NCBI GenBank assembly: GCA_001466705.2
Contig: LATX02000240.1
Coordinates: 186,001-250,000 of the forward strand
Source of the DNA: Moniliophthora roreri
Taxonomy: Eukaryota; Basidiomycota; Agaricomycetes; Agaricales; Marasmiaceae
Direction of reading: 5' to 3'
DNA length: 64,000 bases
This document shows positions 12,032 to 23,970 of this stretch, piece after piece. The notes below the pieces were generated by a model. That model ran no database searches. It was not told where the DNA came from and saw only the letters and a list, made by a program, of their open reading frames with translations. Every line of letters begins with the position of its first letter. Position 1 is the first letter of the stretch. The position numbers were made by a program, and so were the translations under genes.

Positions 12032-12890
12032 ACTCTGGGCCTGGGACATTGCCTCCCAACCCATGCTCAGATCCTGCAACTAGATGATGTCTTGCTGTGC
12101 TACTTGTGTATGCCATTTAGGCTGCCATATATGCTCTGACACTCTGCCTTAATCCACAATATTGGTGACAAGACTACTATACTTCTGCTCTTTCTGGTGC
12201 AGCCTAGGTGAATGAGCTGATCCATGGCCATCCAGACAGAATCTACACTGAACTAGGGATGAGGGTGCATATTTCTCTCCACTTTGTGGCTGAGTTGAGG
12301 TCACTTGGGTAGAGGACTCCTGTGGACTTATGGTTAAAGAGAAGGCAGCTATCTTTCTCTACATGTGTGTCACAGGGCTTGCAATTTGCCATGTTGGTGA
12401 ACACTTTCAGCATGCTAATGATACTATATCAAGGTATCTTTTTTGAGACTTTTTTATACAAATTTATGAGTCTCATAACTATAGACTTCTTGCTACCCTT
12501 TGCTCAATGTATGCCAGAACACTCAGATAGCTGAAATTAAATGTTTGGCAGTCTTTGGAACTTTTTTGAAGGGCTGTTACACTGGTTTAGACAAAAGTTG
12601 GCCTTGGGACAAAGCTGCTCAGCAGTTTGGACAAAAAGTAGTGAAAGGCTCTCCTCAGCACCTATTATCAGAGGTCTTGGCAGAACCATTTTCTGGAGAG
12701 GCTGGTCTGAGTATCAACTACAGGCCATGGCTTTCAGGCCACAGCTCTGACACAGATCTAGATGGTGAATGAGTGCTTCTCATTTCATCCATCATGTGCT
12801 GACTCACAGCTGAGAGAACTCTAGGTTGGGCTGGGGGGTGAGTGAAGCTTGACTGGGAACACAGAGGGATCACACCTGGGTGGGATCCCC
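12032..12890. other. CpG-free decayed stretch, probably a relic of a methylated mobile element
   Basis: Reading base by base I find no CG dinucleotide over these ~859 nt, while TG and CA are abundant. The genes on either side have ordinary CpG levels. There is no usable open frame. Total CpG loss over such a length is the usual footprint of long-term cytosine methylation or repeat-targeted mutation of transposable elements. No terminal repeats were found, so the element type is unknown. Confidence 0.6.
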
Positions 12891-13164
12891 CGACGAGTTT
12901 TGTTCTCCAACTGCAAGTCAGCAATCATTCATATAACTACACCATGCCTATACAGGCTCAATGTATATACTATTATCACTTCAAAGTTCAGTTACTGATC
13001 CTATGGGGGATGGTTGGGTGGGAACGCGAGAAAGGACTGGAAGAGGGATACGGGCTGTGAATGGACTGTCAGCGACACTGCGTTGTAGCGAAGGAGAAGG
13101 CTGACCAGCTTAGTCATCACACTAGCCGCTCAGTTGGAACGCACCGCTGAAGCGAAGCCAGTAG

Positions 13165-13776
13165 GTGTCGGCATCTACACTTCAGAACGATACCTCGGTT
13201 TTTACCCCATACCACGCCTCCCCCCAAACCCATCGCAGCAAAGCACTAGAACTCTACGGGTTCGTCGCATGGACCTCAACGCCATTCCTCTTCGTCATAT
13301 ATCTACTTTGGGCACTCCTTCTGGACGAGTACATCGTTGCATCGGGGGTTGATTGGTATCCTAATCGGTGCGTCATCTTTATTCCTCATGAAACGACCTA
13401 ATATCAATGGAAAACGTACCTAGGGAACGGGCCCTGCTTCTGCCTTCATACTCCATCCTTCTCATTCTATTCACATATTGGGTGTACATATCTTTGACGA
13501 TATACGGAACACCAGCTTTTGATGATGTTTCTTCTATAGCTGGTGCGTACGCATATCAACATTGGTTCTTTCTTTTTACTTATCCCGTGTTGGTTCAGAG
13601 ATTCGAGAAGTCAGTTTCCTCGCACGGTGCTGGTACCTTCAGAAAATGGGACAGGATCTGTATCAGGATATATATCACATGCACGAGAAGATACTGCTCC
13701 AGCATTGTACAATATCCCAATTGGCCTGGTCAATCGCGTTCTATGCGATTCCGAGGTGAAGAGAAGGGCCGAGTAG
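13165..13776 (+). CDS. PIGP: PIG-P (GPI-GlcNAc transferase subunit), 5' end unresolved
   Basis: Small membrane subunit of the ER complex that starts GPI-anchor synthesis. Three exons, 13165-13367, 13424-13542 and 13601-13776, join in frame. They show the PIG-P pattern: ELYGFVAWTSTPFLFVIYLL (first helix), DEYIVASGVDWYPNR (luminal link with the conserved YP), then a second helix LLLPSYSILLILFTYWVYISL, and the C-terminal PIGLVNRVLC before a TGA at 13776. The frame is closed upstream by TAG at 13162-13164 with no ATG between, so either an upstream exon exists that I could not find (CAG at 13159-13161 could be its acceptor) or the gene lost its 5' end in the rearrangement that also left gene fragments just downstream. 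Family is confident; function of this copy is uncertain. Confidence 0.75.
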
Positions 13777-14006
13777 TAAGGAATTGGAATTGGGGATGGT
13801 CTGTCTGTATTGTGCAAGTATGACTCGGAAGTCACCTCAGTCATATAGTCGCACTGATTCGCTCTGGAATCAAAGGACGTCATGACAAGTATTTAAATCT
13901 AACCATAAGAAGGAAAACACGTTCATGGTGTCGACAATTGGGAATCCATGCATACCTGTCTCTTCCTTCCAACTTTCCAATCGCCAATCCGTCTGCAGGT
14001 TCTTCC

Positions 14007-14230
14007 ACCACTTCAAAACCCACTCAACAAAGCTTTACATCAACTCAGAATGGACAGGCCATGAGAAAGAAGTTTTGAAGCGGTTATAGTGATGCGGGGC
14101 GCTGAGCCTCGAGTAGTGAAGGATTTTTGGTGAAGAGTATGCCCGAGGTTGCTTCCTTATTCTTCATACCCGCTTCTTAACTAATGCAAACTCGCGCAAA
14201 CAGCATGAAACTAGGCCAAGAACACATCTG
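14007..14230 (+). pseudogene. Decayed fragment of the Snt2-like gene (SANT exon)
   Basis: The stretch aligns to the reverse complement of about 8540-8815 in the Snt2-like gene: matching strings include ATGGACAG..CA(T/C)GA(G/A)AAAGA, GCTGAGC(T/C)TCGAG, AAGAGTATGCC(A/C)GAGGTTG and AGCATGAAACTAGGCCAAGA. It is interrupted by stops and indels, so it cannot be translated. The orientation is opposite to the parent gene. Confidence 0.85.
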
Positions 14231-14282
14231 ACTCTGACAAAACGGGCTTTCCCTGACACCTTCATACCCGAAATGCGTCTAC

Positions 14283-14602
14283 ATTACCACGGATAAAATC
14301 GTATTAGCCGGTGGCATACCGTGCAGATTTGAGGATTGGGGCATCGGGTATCGGGACTGCAAAAATTGGAGAATATATATCGTGAATGCATCGAGTGCTT
14401 CACCGCCATTTGCGAGTTTCTTAATGGTGCGAACTTGGCGTTATTTTTCTCTTTCTGTTGCTGATGTTACTTGCTAGAGGGCCGATGGAAAAGTCCGATC
14501 AACTATACCAACACGTTTGGTTTCGAAACGGATACATTCCCCAAGTTGGTGCATGCAATCTGGGTGAATGAGATACCTGCATCAAACGCCGCATGGTTTC
14601 AA
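14283..14602 (+). pseudogene. Decayed fragment of the ubiquitin hydrolase (Cys-box region)
   Basis: It aligns to about 588-941 of the ubiquitin hydrolase, including the intron. Shared strings include CCACGGATA(A/G)A, GAGTGCTTCACC(A/G)CC(A/G)TTTGCGAG, GAGGGCCGATGGAAAAG, CAAGTTGGTGCATGC and GAATGAGATAC. The TGT codon of the catalytic Cys has been lost through an indel, and stops are present. It abuts the Snt2 fragment, although the parent genes are more than 4 kb apart and permease 1 lies between them. Confidence 0.88.
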
Positions 14603-15181
14603 TGTAGGCGTGTGGATGTGTGGGTGTAGGCCTCTATTTGGCACCCATGTGTTTTCATACTTTTGCGAAATGTAGCATCATTGAGCTCGCGCCTCGATGA
14701 TAAGACTCGTGTGGATGCATAAAGGAATGAGGGCAGTTTGGAGCCTCTACCAGGGCTGCTGAAATGAGCTAATTGGGCCTTCCTAGATGACGCCTTTGTC
14801 ATAGTAGACATGAGGAGTCACGCCAGCCGGGATGACAATGTTGAACTCGCCTGCGACTGCCTGAGTTTGGTCGTGGGAACGATGCCCGATCCTGGAGCAT
14901 CTCCACACCGGCCGAGAAACTCTAGATGTGTGGCATTTACACTCCCATCGAACCGCAGTAGCCGATCTCGGTTAAATATGAGATCGGAGGTGGCACCCTC
15001 TTCATAATGTCGCAGCGAATCCGGGAGTAATGATACTTCGGGATGAGTTGAATCATTATCTCTTGTTTAAAGCGTTACATGGATGAGCGTGTGATACTTT
15101 TGCAAACCACTGTAGGCAGGAAAACTGACGACACGTATATGGGTAAAAAATCACATCTGGATCACAGAAATTTTGAGAAGA

Positions 15182-17809
15182 TCAGTTTCTCTGAGAAACA
15201 GAACTCACCAGCCATGCCCAGAACCTCTCAATCACGTTCTTTGGCGGGGGTTCATCGTAGCTAATAACAAGTGTCAACTTGGCTCAAATAGCCTTTACAG
15301 ACCCCACGCACCAGGTAGCTTCTATCTCAGCAATATCCGAAACAAAGTCCATATCTTGTGGGCGAACCATTGTCGTTTTCCGCCAAAACTTGTACCCGAT
15401 ATACATGACGGGGAACATAACCAAGGGTAGGTAGTTGGTAATAAAAATGTCTGTTGTCCATTCGCCTTTCAAAAAAACATTCCAACCACTGAACTGTGAT
15501 TTGGATTTTGTAATAACCATCTGCCAGTGAGAAAGTACCAAGATACTCACGAAGCAGATGAGCAGAGACATAAAGGCGGCATACCATGCGGCGAAAGGTT
15601 GTAGCCTGGAGGCGAAGGGCAGTTTTGAGCGGTCAAAACCTTGTGCTTCAAGCCCCGAGTAAAATCGAATATATGTGGCGCAAATCCCAAACCAAGTCAA
15701 TAAACCAGCAATAGCTAAACGACGCATTTTAGCAGGGACTCGTGTAAAAGCGTGGGACTCAAAGCTTACCAGTCATGTTTTGGAACCACCCGAAAACAGT
15801 ACCTGCACCGTTGTTGATACTCATATAGCCAAAGCCCGCGAAAGAAGAACAAAATATAATGGACACCAACGGAAGACCATTCTTGGTCGTGCGCAAGAAG
15901 ATTTTGGGGGCGTTTCCAGCGGCAGCGAGTCCGTCTATCGTATACCGATCAATAGAATCCAAAAGCTGTACGTCAGTTTAGGGCTTACAAAGGGATCGTG
16001 TGGCAGTATACAGACAACTGGACGCAGCGGACCACACAGATGCCAATAAAGCCGTGTTGATGACCTAAAGGCGAGAGATCGATCAAATGTACATCGAGAC
16101 TTGACGAAGCCTACATGTGGAAGGCCGCTAATACCAGCATTCTGGATGGCGATGACAAACGGAGAAGCCGCAGCAGTGGTTCCACTGAGGTTCAACCTGG
16201 GCTCGTTGGAAGGGACCAGTAGACTGATGACGAAGGTTCCTCCTATATAGAACAACAGGAGACGAATGTAAACCTAGATAGAAACACGTTTGAGAGACAA
16301 GAGGAAGAGTAGCGGTAGGGTATGTACTCACTTTTTTAATCGCCTTAGGAACGTTTCGCCTCGCGTCCAGGTTACGACATAGCCGCTCTACCATTTAGAA
16401 GGACCCTCACCTGGGATTCTTGGCCTCACCAGCAGCCATCTGTATGAAAGAATTAAATGGAAATGACAATCGAGTCAGGACTGGGACACTCACAGCCACA
16501 GTTTCAGATCCGACGAACGAGAACATAGCCTGGATCATCACTGCCCACCTACAGTTAGGTTGTCACCAAGAGAGACCGTCTAAGCTTAGCGAAGTATCGT
16601 ACCACCCAAGGAATCGTCCTTTGGCACCTGGGACACCGTCGTACTGCGCAAATGGGCCAGGATTCACCCAGTAGCGAAAACCAATTCGGTCTCCGCTTGG
16701 ACCACCTGGAAGGACGTAAGTAACAACGATCAGCGAATAAAGACGGAATTCTAACCGCCTAGATCAAGGATGATACCAAGAATGAGGAGTCCGACGATCG
16801 TGATGACTTTGAGTGAACTATGTGCAGGCATTTGAGTATGGAAGAGTACAAAAGAGGCAAAGCGGCTCACGCAAAAATAAATTCAGCTTCTCCATATGCG
16901 CCTGTCCAGTCCTCATGAGCCACGAGTCAGACCCGTAACAGCCATCGGCACTAACCAACTCCAAGTAAGTTGATGACAATCACGACTGTCAGATAGACAG
17001 TCATCCATAGCGGATTCAGTTCGTCACTGTTCGTCCAGTATTCAATAAGGATAGCTGCTGCACTAACTTCCGAGGGGAACGCGATAGTCAAGTTATACCT
17101 AGAAAAGCGGGATCTGTCAGAACACAACCGTGGGCTATCATAACCAAAGAATACTCACCAATAGTTCCATCCCATAGCAAAGCTGAATGCTTAACAAAAA
17201 GTCAGGAAGCCAAAGCAATCGGGTGAGCCGGAGATTCGAAAACTAACCAGGATCGACAAAACGCTCAGCGAGTTTGACGTGGCCACCTGGAATTGGAAGG
17301 TAGGAAACCATTTCACCGAGAGAAATCTGCAGTAAGTAAATTGAGTGTGGAGTGTACAGTCAATCATGTTGAAGCATACCATTACACCCCAACATATTGA
17401 TCCAACAACTATGTAGCCCAGAAGGAGACCTATACAATGCACAAGGCGTGTAGCAATTGTTCAAATACGAACATTTTTGAGTGCGCACCGATAGGCCCTC
17501 CGTTTCTGAGGGCACCAGCCGTTCCTACAAACAGACCCGTCCCAATGACACCTGCAATATGTTGCTTAGATTTTCAAGTCAAAATTTTACTACGTCACTA
17601 ACCTCCAATACTAAATGAAGCGGTTGAGTCATGCGAGCTTGAGAAACCAGTACAATAATGAAAGCAACAGACCTAATCATGGCCATATGACGATTTTTCA
17701 GCTGCCGCACCAACTTGGCATGCTGACCGTCCTGCCTCACCACTGGCGACTCCGAATCTCGGAGAGTGACACCGGCGTCGCTCTTGCACTCTAGATCCTC
17801 TTCGTTCAT
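15182..17809 (-). CDS. Amino acid permease 2 (inverted paralogue of permease 1)
   Basis: Same exon structure as permease 1 on the opposite strand. ATG is at 17809 (MNEEDLECKSDAG), and an 8-nt exon at 17603-17610 lies between introns of 62 and 51 nt, giving ISIGGVIGTGLFVGT. Then follow WAVMIQAMFSFVGSETVA, NPRRNVPKAIKK, LFYIGGTFVISLLVPSNEP, LYGLAAAGNAPKIFLRTTK, WFGICATYIRFYSGLEAQG and the same C-terminal FWAWLVSSVSQRN stop at 15182. I saw no internal stop once introns are removed, so this copy looks functional. Amino acid changes relative to permease 1 are mostly conservative. Likely a plasma-membrane amino acid importer; substrate unknown. It and its upstream flank (18011-18260) are an inverted duplicate of 2834-5885. 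Confidence 0.88.
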
Positions 17810-18010
17810 GGATGATTAAAGGTGAAGTGTAAGGAGTGCGAGGAAAGGTCAGTTTGGATGACTCTCCGATAGTATTAACAGGTCGGATTCGGATTGCGGG
17901 TGGGCTCCCCGGGGGACGGATGATATAAGATGATATCCGACCAATCCATCGGTGAGTGGCTGCAAGTTCCCTGGATTCCGGGGTCCTTCTTTCGTGGCAA
18001 TAGGAAGAAA

Positions 18011-18260
18011 GTCAGTGATGTGCTTGCAATTATTTGCCTATTCAATGGCGTACTCCTGGTTTTCTAGATACATTGCATGGAATATTCTTGGCTAAAGATA
18101 CTACAAACGAAAGATGGTTATGAGTCAGCAGCAGAAAATTGTTATAGGTATTGGGCAGATACTCACACCTGAGGGCTACTTCGTCCTCTATCAATTGCCC
18201 ATACTTGAATGGTTTAAGTCTCCCATGTGTCTTGAGGTTTTTGAAGCAATCAAGGGAACA
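18011..18260 (-). repeat. Copy 2 of the permease upstream flank (inverted)
   Basis: Reverse-complement partner of 2834-3065, diverged by substitutions and small indels. It marks the outer known limit of the inverted permease duplication. Confidence 0.75.
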
Positions 18261-20185
18261 GTGGTGAACGAGATTCTGGCGGTCGAAAGGGAGAGAATTC
18301 TCACGGCTAGCCGCCCATCGAGTCATCAGCGCGTCAGCGACTGTCGACTATCCTTCATCCGATATCCACATCTGAGCCGAGGGGCGTTCCGAACTCCATA
18401 GTTCTATGGTCTTCTATGGTGCATTCCATCCAGATGTATTGGATATAGATTGGTACCCTAATTAGTGCATTTCTCTAATCCTTCATAAGACAAGGTAATG
18501 ACAGTGGCCCTCCTTCCCTCATAGTGTACCATAGTTCTGCTCACCTAACTTAAGGTATTAGGCCTTTAGGTGTAATTGGGTGTAATCGCACACCCACGAC
18601 AAGATACTACTCGTAAGTCCGGTGCTGTACGATATCCGGTTGGTCTGGAGGCTCTAGGGACGGGGTTGGGGTTAAACCTAAAGGAATGGCCGAATTGGAT
18701 TTCGGGAGCCAGTGTATCTCAGAAACGCGACTTTTACAATTACAAGGACTTTTGAACTTTGTTTACGGTATCGACGAAAGCATATCCCTATTTTCTCCTG
18801 GAACATGCGTCCCTGGCGACGCACCGAGATACCCACATACCACGAAGGAGTTGCAGGCTCAGAAAAGTCGCACCAAGTATTCGTTCCCTTCAAAAAGGTC
18901 CCTTCACCACGCCCGCATTGTTGCTACGCGGCGTTCCTATTCTCGTCAAGCATGTCGAAGTCGAAATTGTTGGAACTGGGAATTCTGATGCTCGCTCAAC
19001 ATTCCAATTCACGTTCGTGCCAATCGCCCTTGAACCCCTTTTCGCCTTGTTACTGGGAATCCCGCCGAGACAGTCGACTGCTAGGCGGACTCCTTGCTAT
19101 CTCAAAACCCTTCTTCTGAACTTGGCGGGACTCGGACACTCCTCGACCCGTGTTCCATCATCAACTCCTCCCCTTTATTACGTCCAAAACAAAACTTCTA
19201 AGGCCTCAAAGAGAATGTTTACGGTTCATACCGAACAGCTGGAGCCTAGAGTGGCAGAGGAACCACGAGCTTGCCTCTCTACATACATAGGATGAGGGGT
19301 CCGGCTCCCTAAGGCTTGACTACACGTTGTAGTCACTCAGCGGCCGTTGAAGCAGAACGGGGCAAGACAGGACTGCGGGTGAAAGCTGGAGAATGTCGAA
19401 CAGAGGAAGAATGAATAGGTTGCCGACTCTGGTAAGGATTGTCGATTTCACCACGTGGGAGAAGGATTCTCGGTCTGTGCTTGTTCACTTCTGACGTTGT
19501 GTCGGATTCCCTCGTCTACACCAAGCCAGAAACGGCAGCACTTGGACTCGGGTTTTCTGCTCTGTGTCGTCATTATCTCTTTTGAGCGCGTACTTTAATG
19601 CCGCTGCTATAATTGGCAAGGAGCTGTACTCAGCTGGGCACTCGCTGCAAATGAGAAGATTAGATGGATCATTGTGTAACTAGGCTGATGTTCTAATTCA
19701 TTCGGGTGCGGGCTGGTGGTTCGCCTGTAAAAGATTGCTTCCTGTGTCTGCTTGAAGACTACGTATACGACACCGCTGGAGGTGGCCTTGATTCATAGAT
19801 ATTGCAATGAGGCGATTCAGGGCTAATCGATAGTCGCCCAAGGTACTCGTCATTGATATTAATGGTACCCAGACATACCAGGGCTTGCCTAGTCTTGTCT
19901 AGCGACGTTCACAGTGTGCCGCCACAATCACCCAGTGCATAGCCCAGTGGAGCCCAGCGGCCCTTTAGCCTTCTAAATATGTCCAACCCTGCAGGTCACG
20001 AATTTGACAAGGGACCCGCTGATGCCCTCATGCTCATGGTTGGTGGATGCATGTCATGCCGTCGCATGTCGTCAATGTTCCCAGGCGCGCTCTAATATAT
20101 TTTTATTTTTCTAATTGCGCTCCACTCAACATCCATCCCATCAACTTTGTTCACGACACTTTACGACCCATTCCTCTCATTCATC
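18261..20185. other. Intergenic with frame-shifted, possibly decayed coding sequence
   Basis: Between about 18640 and 19060 protein-like text can be followed only by switching frames (for example KRDFYNYKDF, then IPTYHEGVAGSEKSHQVFVPF, then LLLRGVPILVKHVEVEIVGTG). That suggests a broken gene, but I do not recognise the family. The rest up to 20185 shows nothing I can support beyond the presumed promoter of the gene at 20186. Confidence 0.4.
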
Positions 20186-22508
20186 ATGCCCACCACCTCC
20201 ACCACCAACTCACCTTCTATCCCAGATTCACATTTCACCCCACGTCCAGAATTCATCCGTTCAGAACACAAACCTATACCCAACTCTTTTGCATTACTAG
20301 CCATCTCCGGTCCAAATTGCATTCGTCTATACTCCTTTTCTCCTTCCACAACAACTACACTTCGCCGTTTTCTTGAACAACGCAAAATCTTACAAGGTAC
20401 TCGCGAAGACGTACACAACAACTTGTACGAGTTTGCATTGGACGGAAAGCCATGGTCATCTCCGAAAAGCCTTGCCACTGAACGCTTTTTGGTCGAATTC
20501 CTCACAGTGATATACAGCTGTGGATACACTTTTCTTTCAAGTGTTGATTATGGACGTGAAAGCGACGATCGACTCGCTATTACATTTTCTATACCCAAGC
20601 CAAGTCCTGATTCTAGAAGCACCTTTGCGGACAAGCAGGTTCCTGTTCCATGGGCACTTTCGTTTCCAAGTGCGACAACACTTCGTGTTATACACCCGCC
20701 TTTACATTCTACGCCTGCGATTTTACAAGCAGTAAGGTCGGCTTGGCCACGAGGTGTCGATTCGGAAAAGAAAGTAGGCGACAATTGTTTCGAGTTTAAG
20801 CTCAAGGGTTACAAATGTACGTCTTCTACATCTTTTCTTCGCACTGACTAACATGACCATAGGGTTCCAAGAAGATACATTCGCAGTCGACTCCCTCAGA
20901 CACATCCTATCTCTTCTCGCATCCCTAGACGCTCACTCCTTCACACTTCAGACATCTATATCCTTAACAAACCGCTCCCGAGTCAAAGACTTATGGATCT
21001 TTGTCGGCACCGCTCCCAGACCAGATAATGCATCCTCTCCTTCCTTGCAGATGCGAACGAGTCCCGAGCCAACTGTCGCTCACAGGAGGCAAATGACGGA
21101 ACCCTTACAGGTATTACCGCATTCCCAGCTTTCGTTACAGCAAGGACACCACCGAGCAGCTACCGACCAAAGACCGCAAACACCCCAACGGCCACACACA
21201 CCCAACGCCCCATCACCGCTTTCTCCCCGTTCACAAACGCCACCCAGCGTACTCAGGAAAGCGGCTCCACGCGCACAGGTGCCTATTTCCGTACATGACG
21301 AAGTCGACGGCGAAGGCATGGGTATGGGCGAAGGAGAGTACAGAGCCGTGCTACCGAGCGTTATATCCGAAGGTGTACAGGATATGACAGGTGTTGGCGT
21401 TGGTGTCGGAAGGACACCGGATGTATTTTATGAGGCGCAGCCGTTTGCTGGTGCAATGACGTTCCCGTTGGCGGTTTCTCATCCAATTCCAAGAACACCG
21501 ACGCCTCAGAGTCAAAGTCGTGGTGCATCTCCTGTCCCAATTCAAGCCCATTCTCGTGGTCCTTCCCCATCTCCGTATCCTGAACCCCAGGGACCCGAAG
21601 AAGACCTGAATCACCGTGAAACAGGCACCCTTCTTTCCCCAGGCACGTTCAAAGCTACAGACTCATCGATTCGCAGTTCTGCGTTCTCTGATGGGGACCC
21701 GGAAACGAGAACGATTCCTATCGAATGGACCGGGGTCTCGTCGCCTACCTCTCCTAGGCCAGAGACAAACAGAATGTCTTCTGTCCCAAAGCTTCCTGGT
21801 GGGTGGCGATCTACGCCTACTGACGAGAAGGATTCGGGTATTGAAGTGGAAGAAAGTCCTGGGACAAAGACGCCTGTACATGATGCGAACATTCGTGTTG
21901 CGAATCCAGAGATTACTGAACAGGGAAGAGTGAAGAGTGAGGTCGGTGAGATGGGTGTTATACCTGTGCCTGGAACTCCACCTCCACTTCCAGTGCGTCA
22001 AGAGATAGTTGCGCCTCCGCATCCCCCGCCGGTACATCCATCTCGCATTGAACGCTCCGAAGACAAGGATAAGGGTAAAGAACGCAATACCTCTGCTTCG
22101 TCGGGACAAGGCTGGGTCCTCGTAAACGTCGGATCTCCCGCGCCACTTTCATCCTCAACATCGCCTGTACCTCAAGGTGAACCCTCATCCTCAAGTAGTG
22201 CGGAAACAGATCCACACGACACCAACGTCCTCAAGAAGCCCATGTCAGGAAACGCGTCCATGTCGCCCGCAGCCAAAGCAATTGTCATAATCGACGCCGT
22301 AGACGCAAAGAAAGACAAGAAGACCCAGGATGTGTCCAAAGGGAAAGTGAAGAGGTTCTTTTCGCTGAGTCGGGCTCAGCGGGACTCTGATGGTGTGAAG
22401 GAGAGGGCAAGGAGTAAATCTTCAGCAGGGTTAAGTGAACGATTAAAGAGATTAGGTACGCCAGAGGTGACGAGGAGAGAGGGAGGCGATAGAAGGAGCT
22501 TTGATTGA
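20186..22508 (+). CDS. Uncharacterised protein: tandem two-copy domain plus long Pro/Ser-rich tail
   Basis: Two exons: 20186-20816 and 20863-22508, joined in TGG (W) by a 46-nt intron. The start MPTTSTTNSPSIP is the first ATG of the frame in good context. The N-terminal ~290 residues look like two copies of one ~105-residue unit: unit A (SFALLAISGPNCIRLYSF ... NLYEFALDGKPW ... FLVEFLTVIYSCGYTFLSSVD ... LAITF) and unit B (PWALSFPSATTLRVI ... CFEFKLKGYKW ... SLRHILSLLASLDAHSFTLQ ... LWIFVG). The remainder (~470 residues) is low-complexity Pro/Ser/Thr-rich and probably disordered, ending in a basic stretch (KGKVKRFFSLSRAQR, SERLKRLG). No catalytic motif, signal peptide or membrane helix is visible. 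I do not recognise the family. Frame and codon use are clean, so it is probably a working gene. Confidence 0.85.
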
Positions 22509-22859
22509 ATGTGCGTGTTGAGCTCTGGGTAATAGAAGGACTCTTTTGCGAATTGCTCTCCGTGGACAATGTACGTACTATCTATCTCTCACTCTTCATT
22601 TCTTTGCTTCTGTAGTTGTTCATTGCACACTTGTGTGTGTACATATGGTTCGTTGATTGGACCTTTTCCTTTTATTCCTTGCTTTGGTTAAATAAGTAAG
22701 CAGTAGTTTATAATTGTGAGTAGATACAGGTAAACTTTTTGTCTGCTTGTACAATACAAGTATGAATTTTGTTTTAATTTTTGCCTATGTGTGAGTTGTA
22801 TAGGTAGTCCCCTTCTTTCCTCCATCCTTCTGTTTGCGGCACCAAATTTGAAATCTGTT
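22509..22859. other. 3' flank changing from gene-like to CpG-poor sequence
   Basis: Presumed 3' UTR of the upstream gene, then AT-rich sequence. No gene or clear repeat is seen. Confidence 0.5.
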
Positions 22860-23486
22860 TCACTGTCCATGCATTTCCAGTTGAATGCTAGCAGTGCTTG
22901 CCTCATGACCAGGATAGTTATCTTCATACAAAGATGGAAGAGCTCTGGATATGGCTGGCATTGGAAGCATGAGTTGTTGATAGGTAGGATTGGGAAGAGG
23001 CAACTTTATGTAGTAGTGGACCTGCCTATTCCTCATTGTCTCCACTGTTGGGAAGAGGGCTGTGAATCTGGAAGGATTGAGGCTGTCACAATCTCCTGAA
23101 AGATGTGGGAGTGAGGGAGCAATTTCTAAGGGTTCTGGTAAGGTGAGGGTGTGTGTGGAAGGGTGTGATTTTGGGACTATTGTTCTCCTGGAAGGTTTTT
23201 TGTTTGTAGAAGGCCAGTCATTGTATTCAGGGAAGAACAGTTCTCTGTGCTCTTTCAAGAGTTGTTTGAGATGAATCAAGTCATCTTCCTATAACACATT
23301 CAGCTTTCCTATATTTAGTAAATGTAACACCCTACATACTTTGATCCATTTTTTTGAGACTGTCTGGTAGGTGTCATTCTGAATGTCACCAAGTAGCAGG
23401 GCCTGGCCATCCTCCTTATCTACCAGTGTATCAGGTATCCTCTTGAACACCTCTACATTTGTCTTTGAGACTATAGGAAATCTCAT
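22860..23486 (-). other. Unidentified open frames in CpG-poor repeat context
   Basis: Two consecutive minus-strand open frames read MRFPIVSKTNVEVFKRIPDT... (23289-23486) and ...LIHLKQLLKEHRELFFPEY... (22860-23279). The second has protein-like composition. A stop separates them. The region has nearly no CpG and abuts a terminal-inverted-repeat element at 23522, so it may be part of a decayed mobile element or a captured host exon. No family is recognised. Confidence 0.4.
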
Positions 23487-23521
23487 TTGACTGGATCTAT
23501 AAGTGCTGGTAGTACTATCAT

Positions 23522-23970
23522 ATCAGCAAAATGGACACCTAAATATAATAAATTATAATGTATTTTGCTGATTTTAGTCCATTGTAATAGATTAAAATCA
23601 AGCAATGCTATTACAATACATTAAAATGCATTAAAATGAGACTGGTGTTATTATAATCCATTAAAATACAATAAAATGGGATGGTATTATTATAGTACAT
23701 TAAAATGCAATAAAATGAGACAGAGTTATTATAATGTAGTAAAATAGATTGTAACAGAGGCAATCAAAACAGTGCATTTTTATGCCTTCCAGAGGACAGG
23801 GAGAGGACTCTATAAAGTGAAGGGAAGCTTTTGGTTGGGGATTTGATCAATAGAAACAGCAAGGGGGTGGAGATAGGTCTTTTGAGTAAGGGGATATATT
23901 GCACTATGTGTGGTGGTGGGTATATGGCACTGTGGTGCAGTGGTCTCGAGCACCCTGCGGCTACCAAGGT
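23522..23970 (+). mobile_element. Terminal-inverted-repeat element, left part (copy A)
   Basis: It begins with the terminus ATCAGCAAAATGGACACC. Next come 3-4 AT-rich tandem units of ~40 bp (TTATTATAAT..ATTAAAAT..AATAAAATG) and the internal block that ends in a tRNA-like A box. After about 23970 it runs into unrelated sequence before the N at 24222, so the copy is incomplete. Confidence 0.75.

Noticed and set aside
18759..19295. 178-codon open frame as a gene
   Set aside because: Protein-like text switches frame along this stretch and no intron model joins it; treated as decayed sequence.
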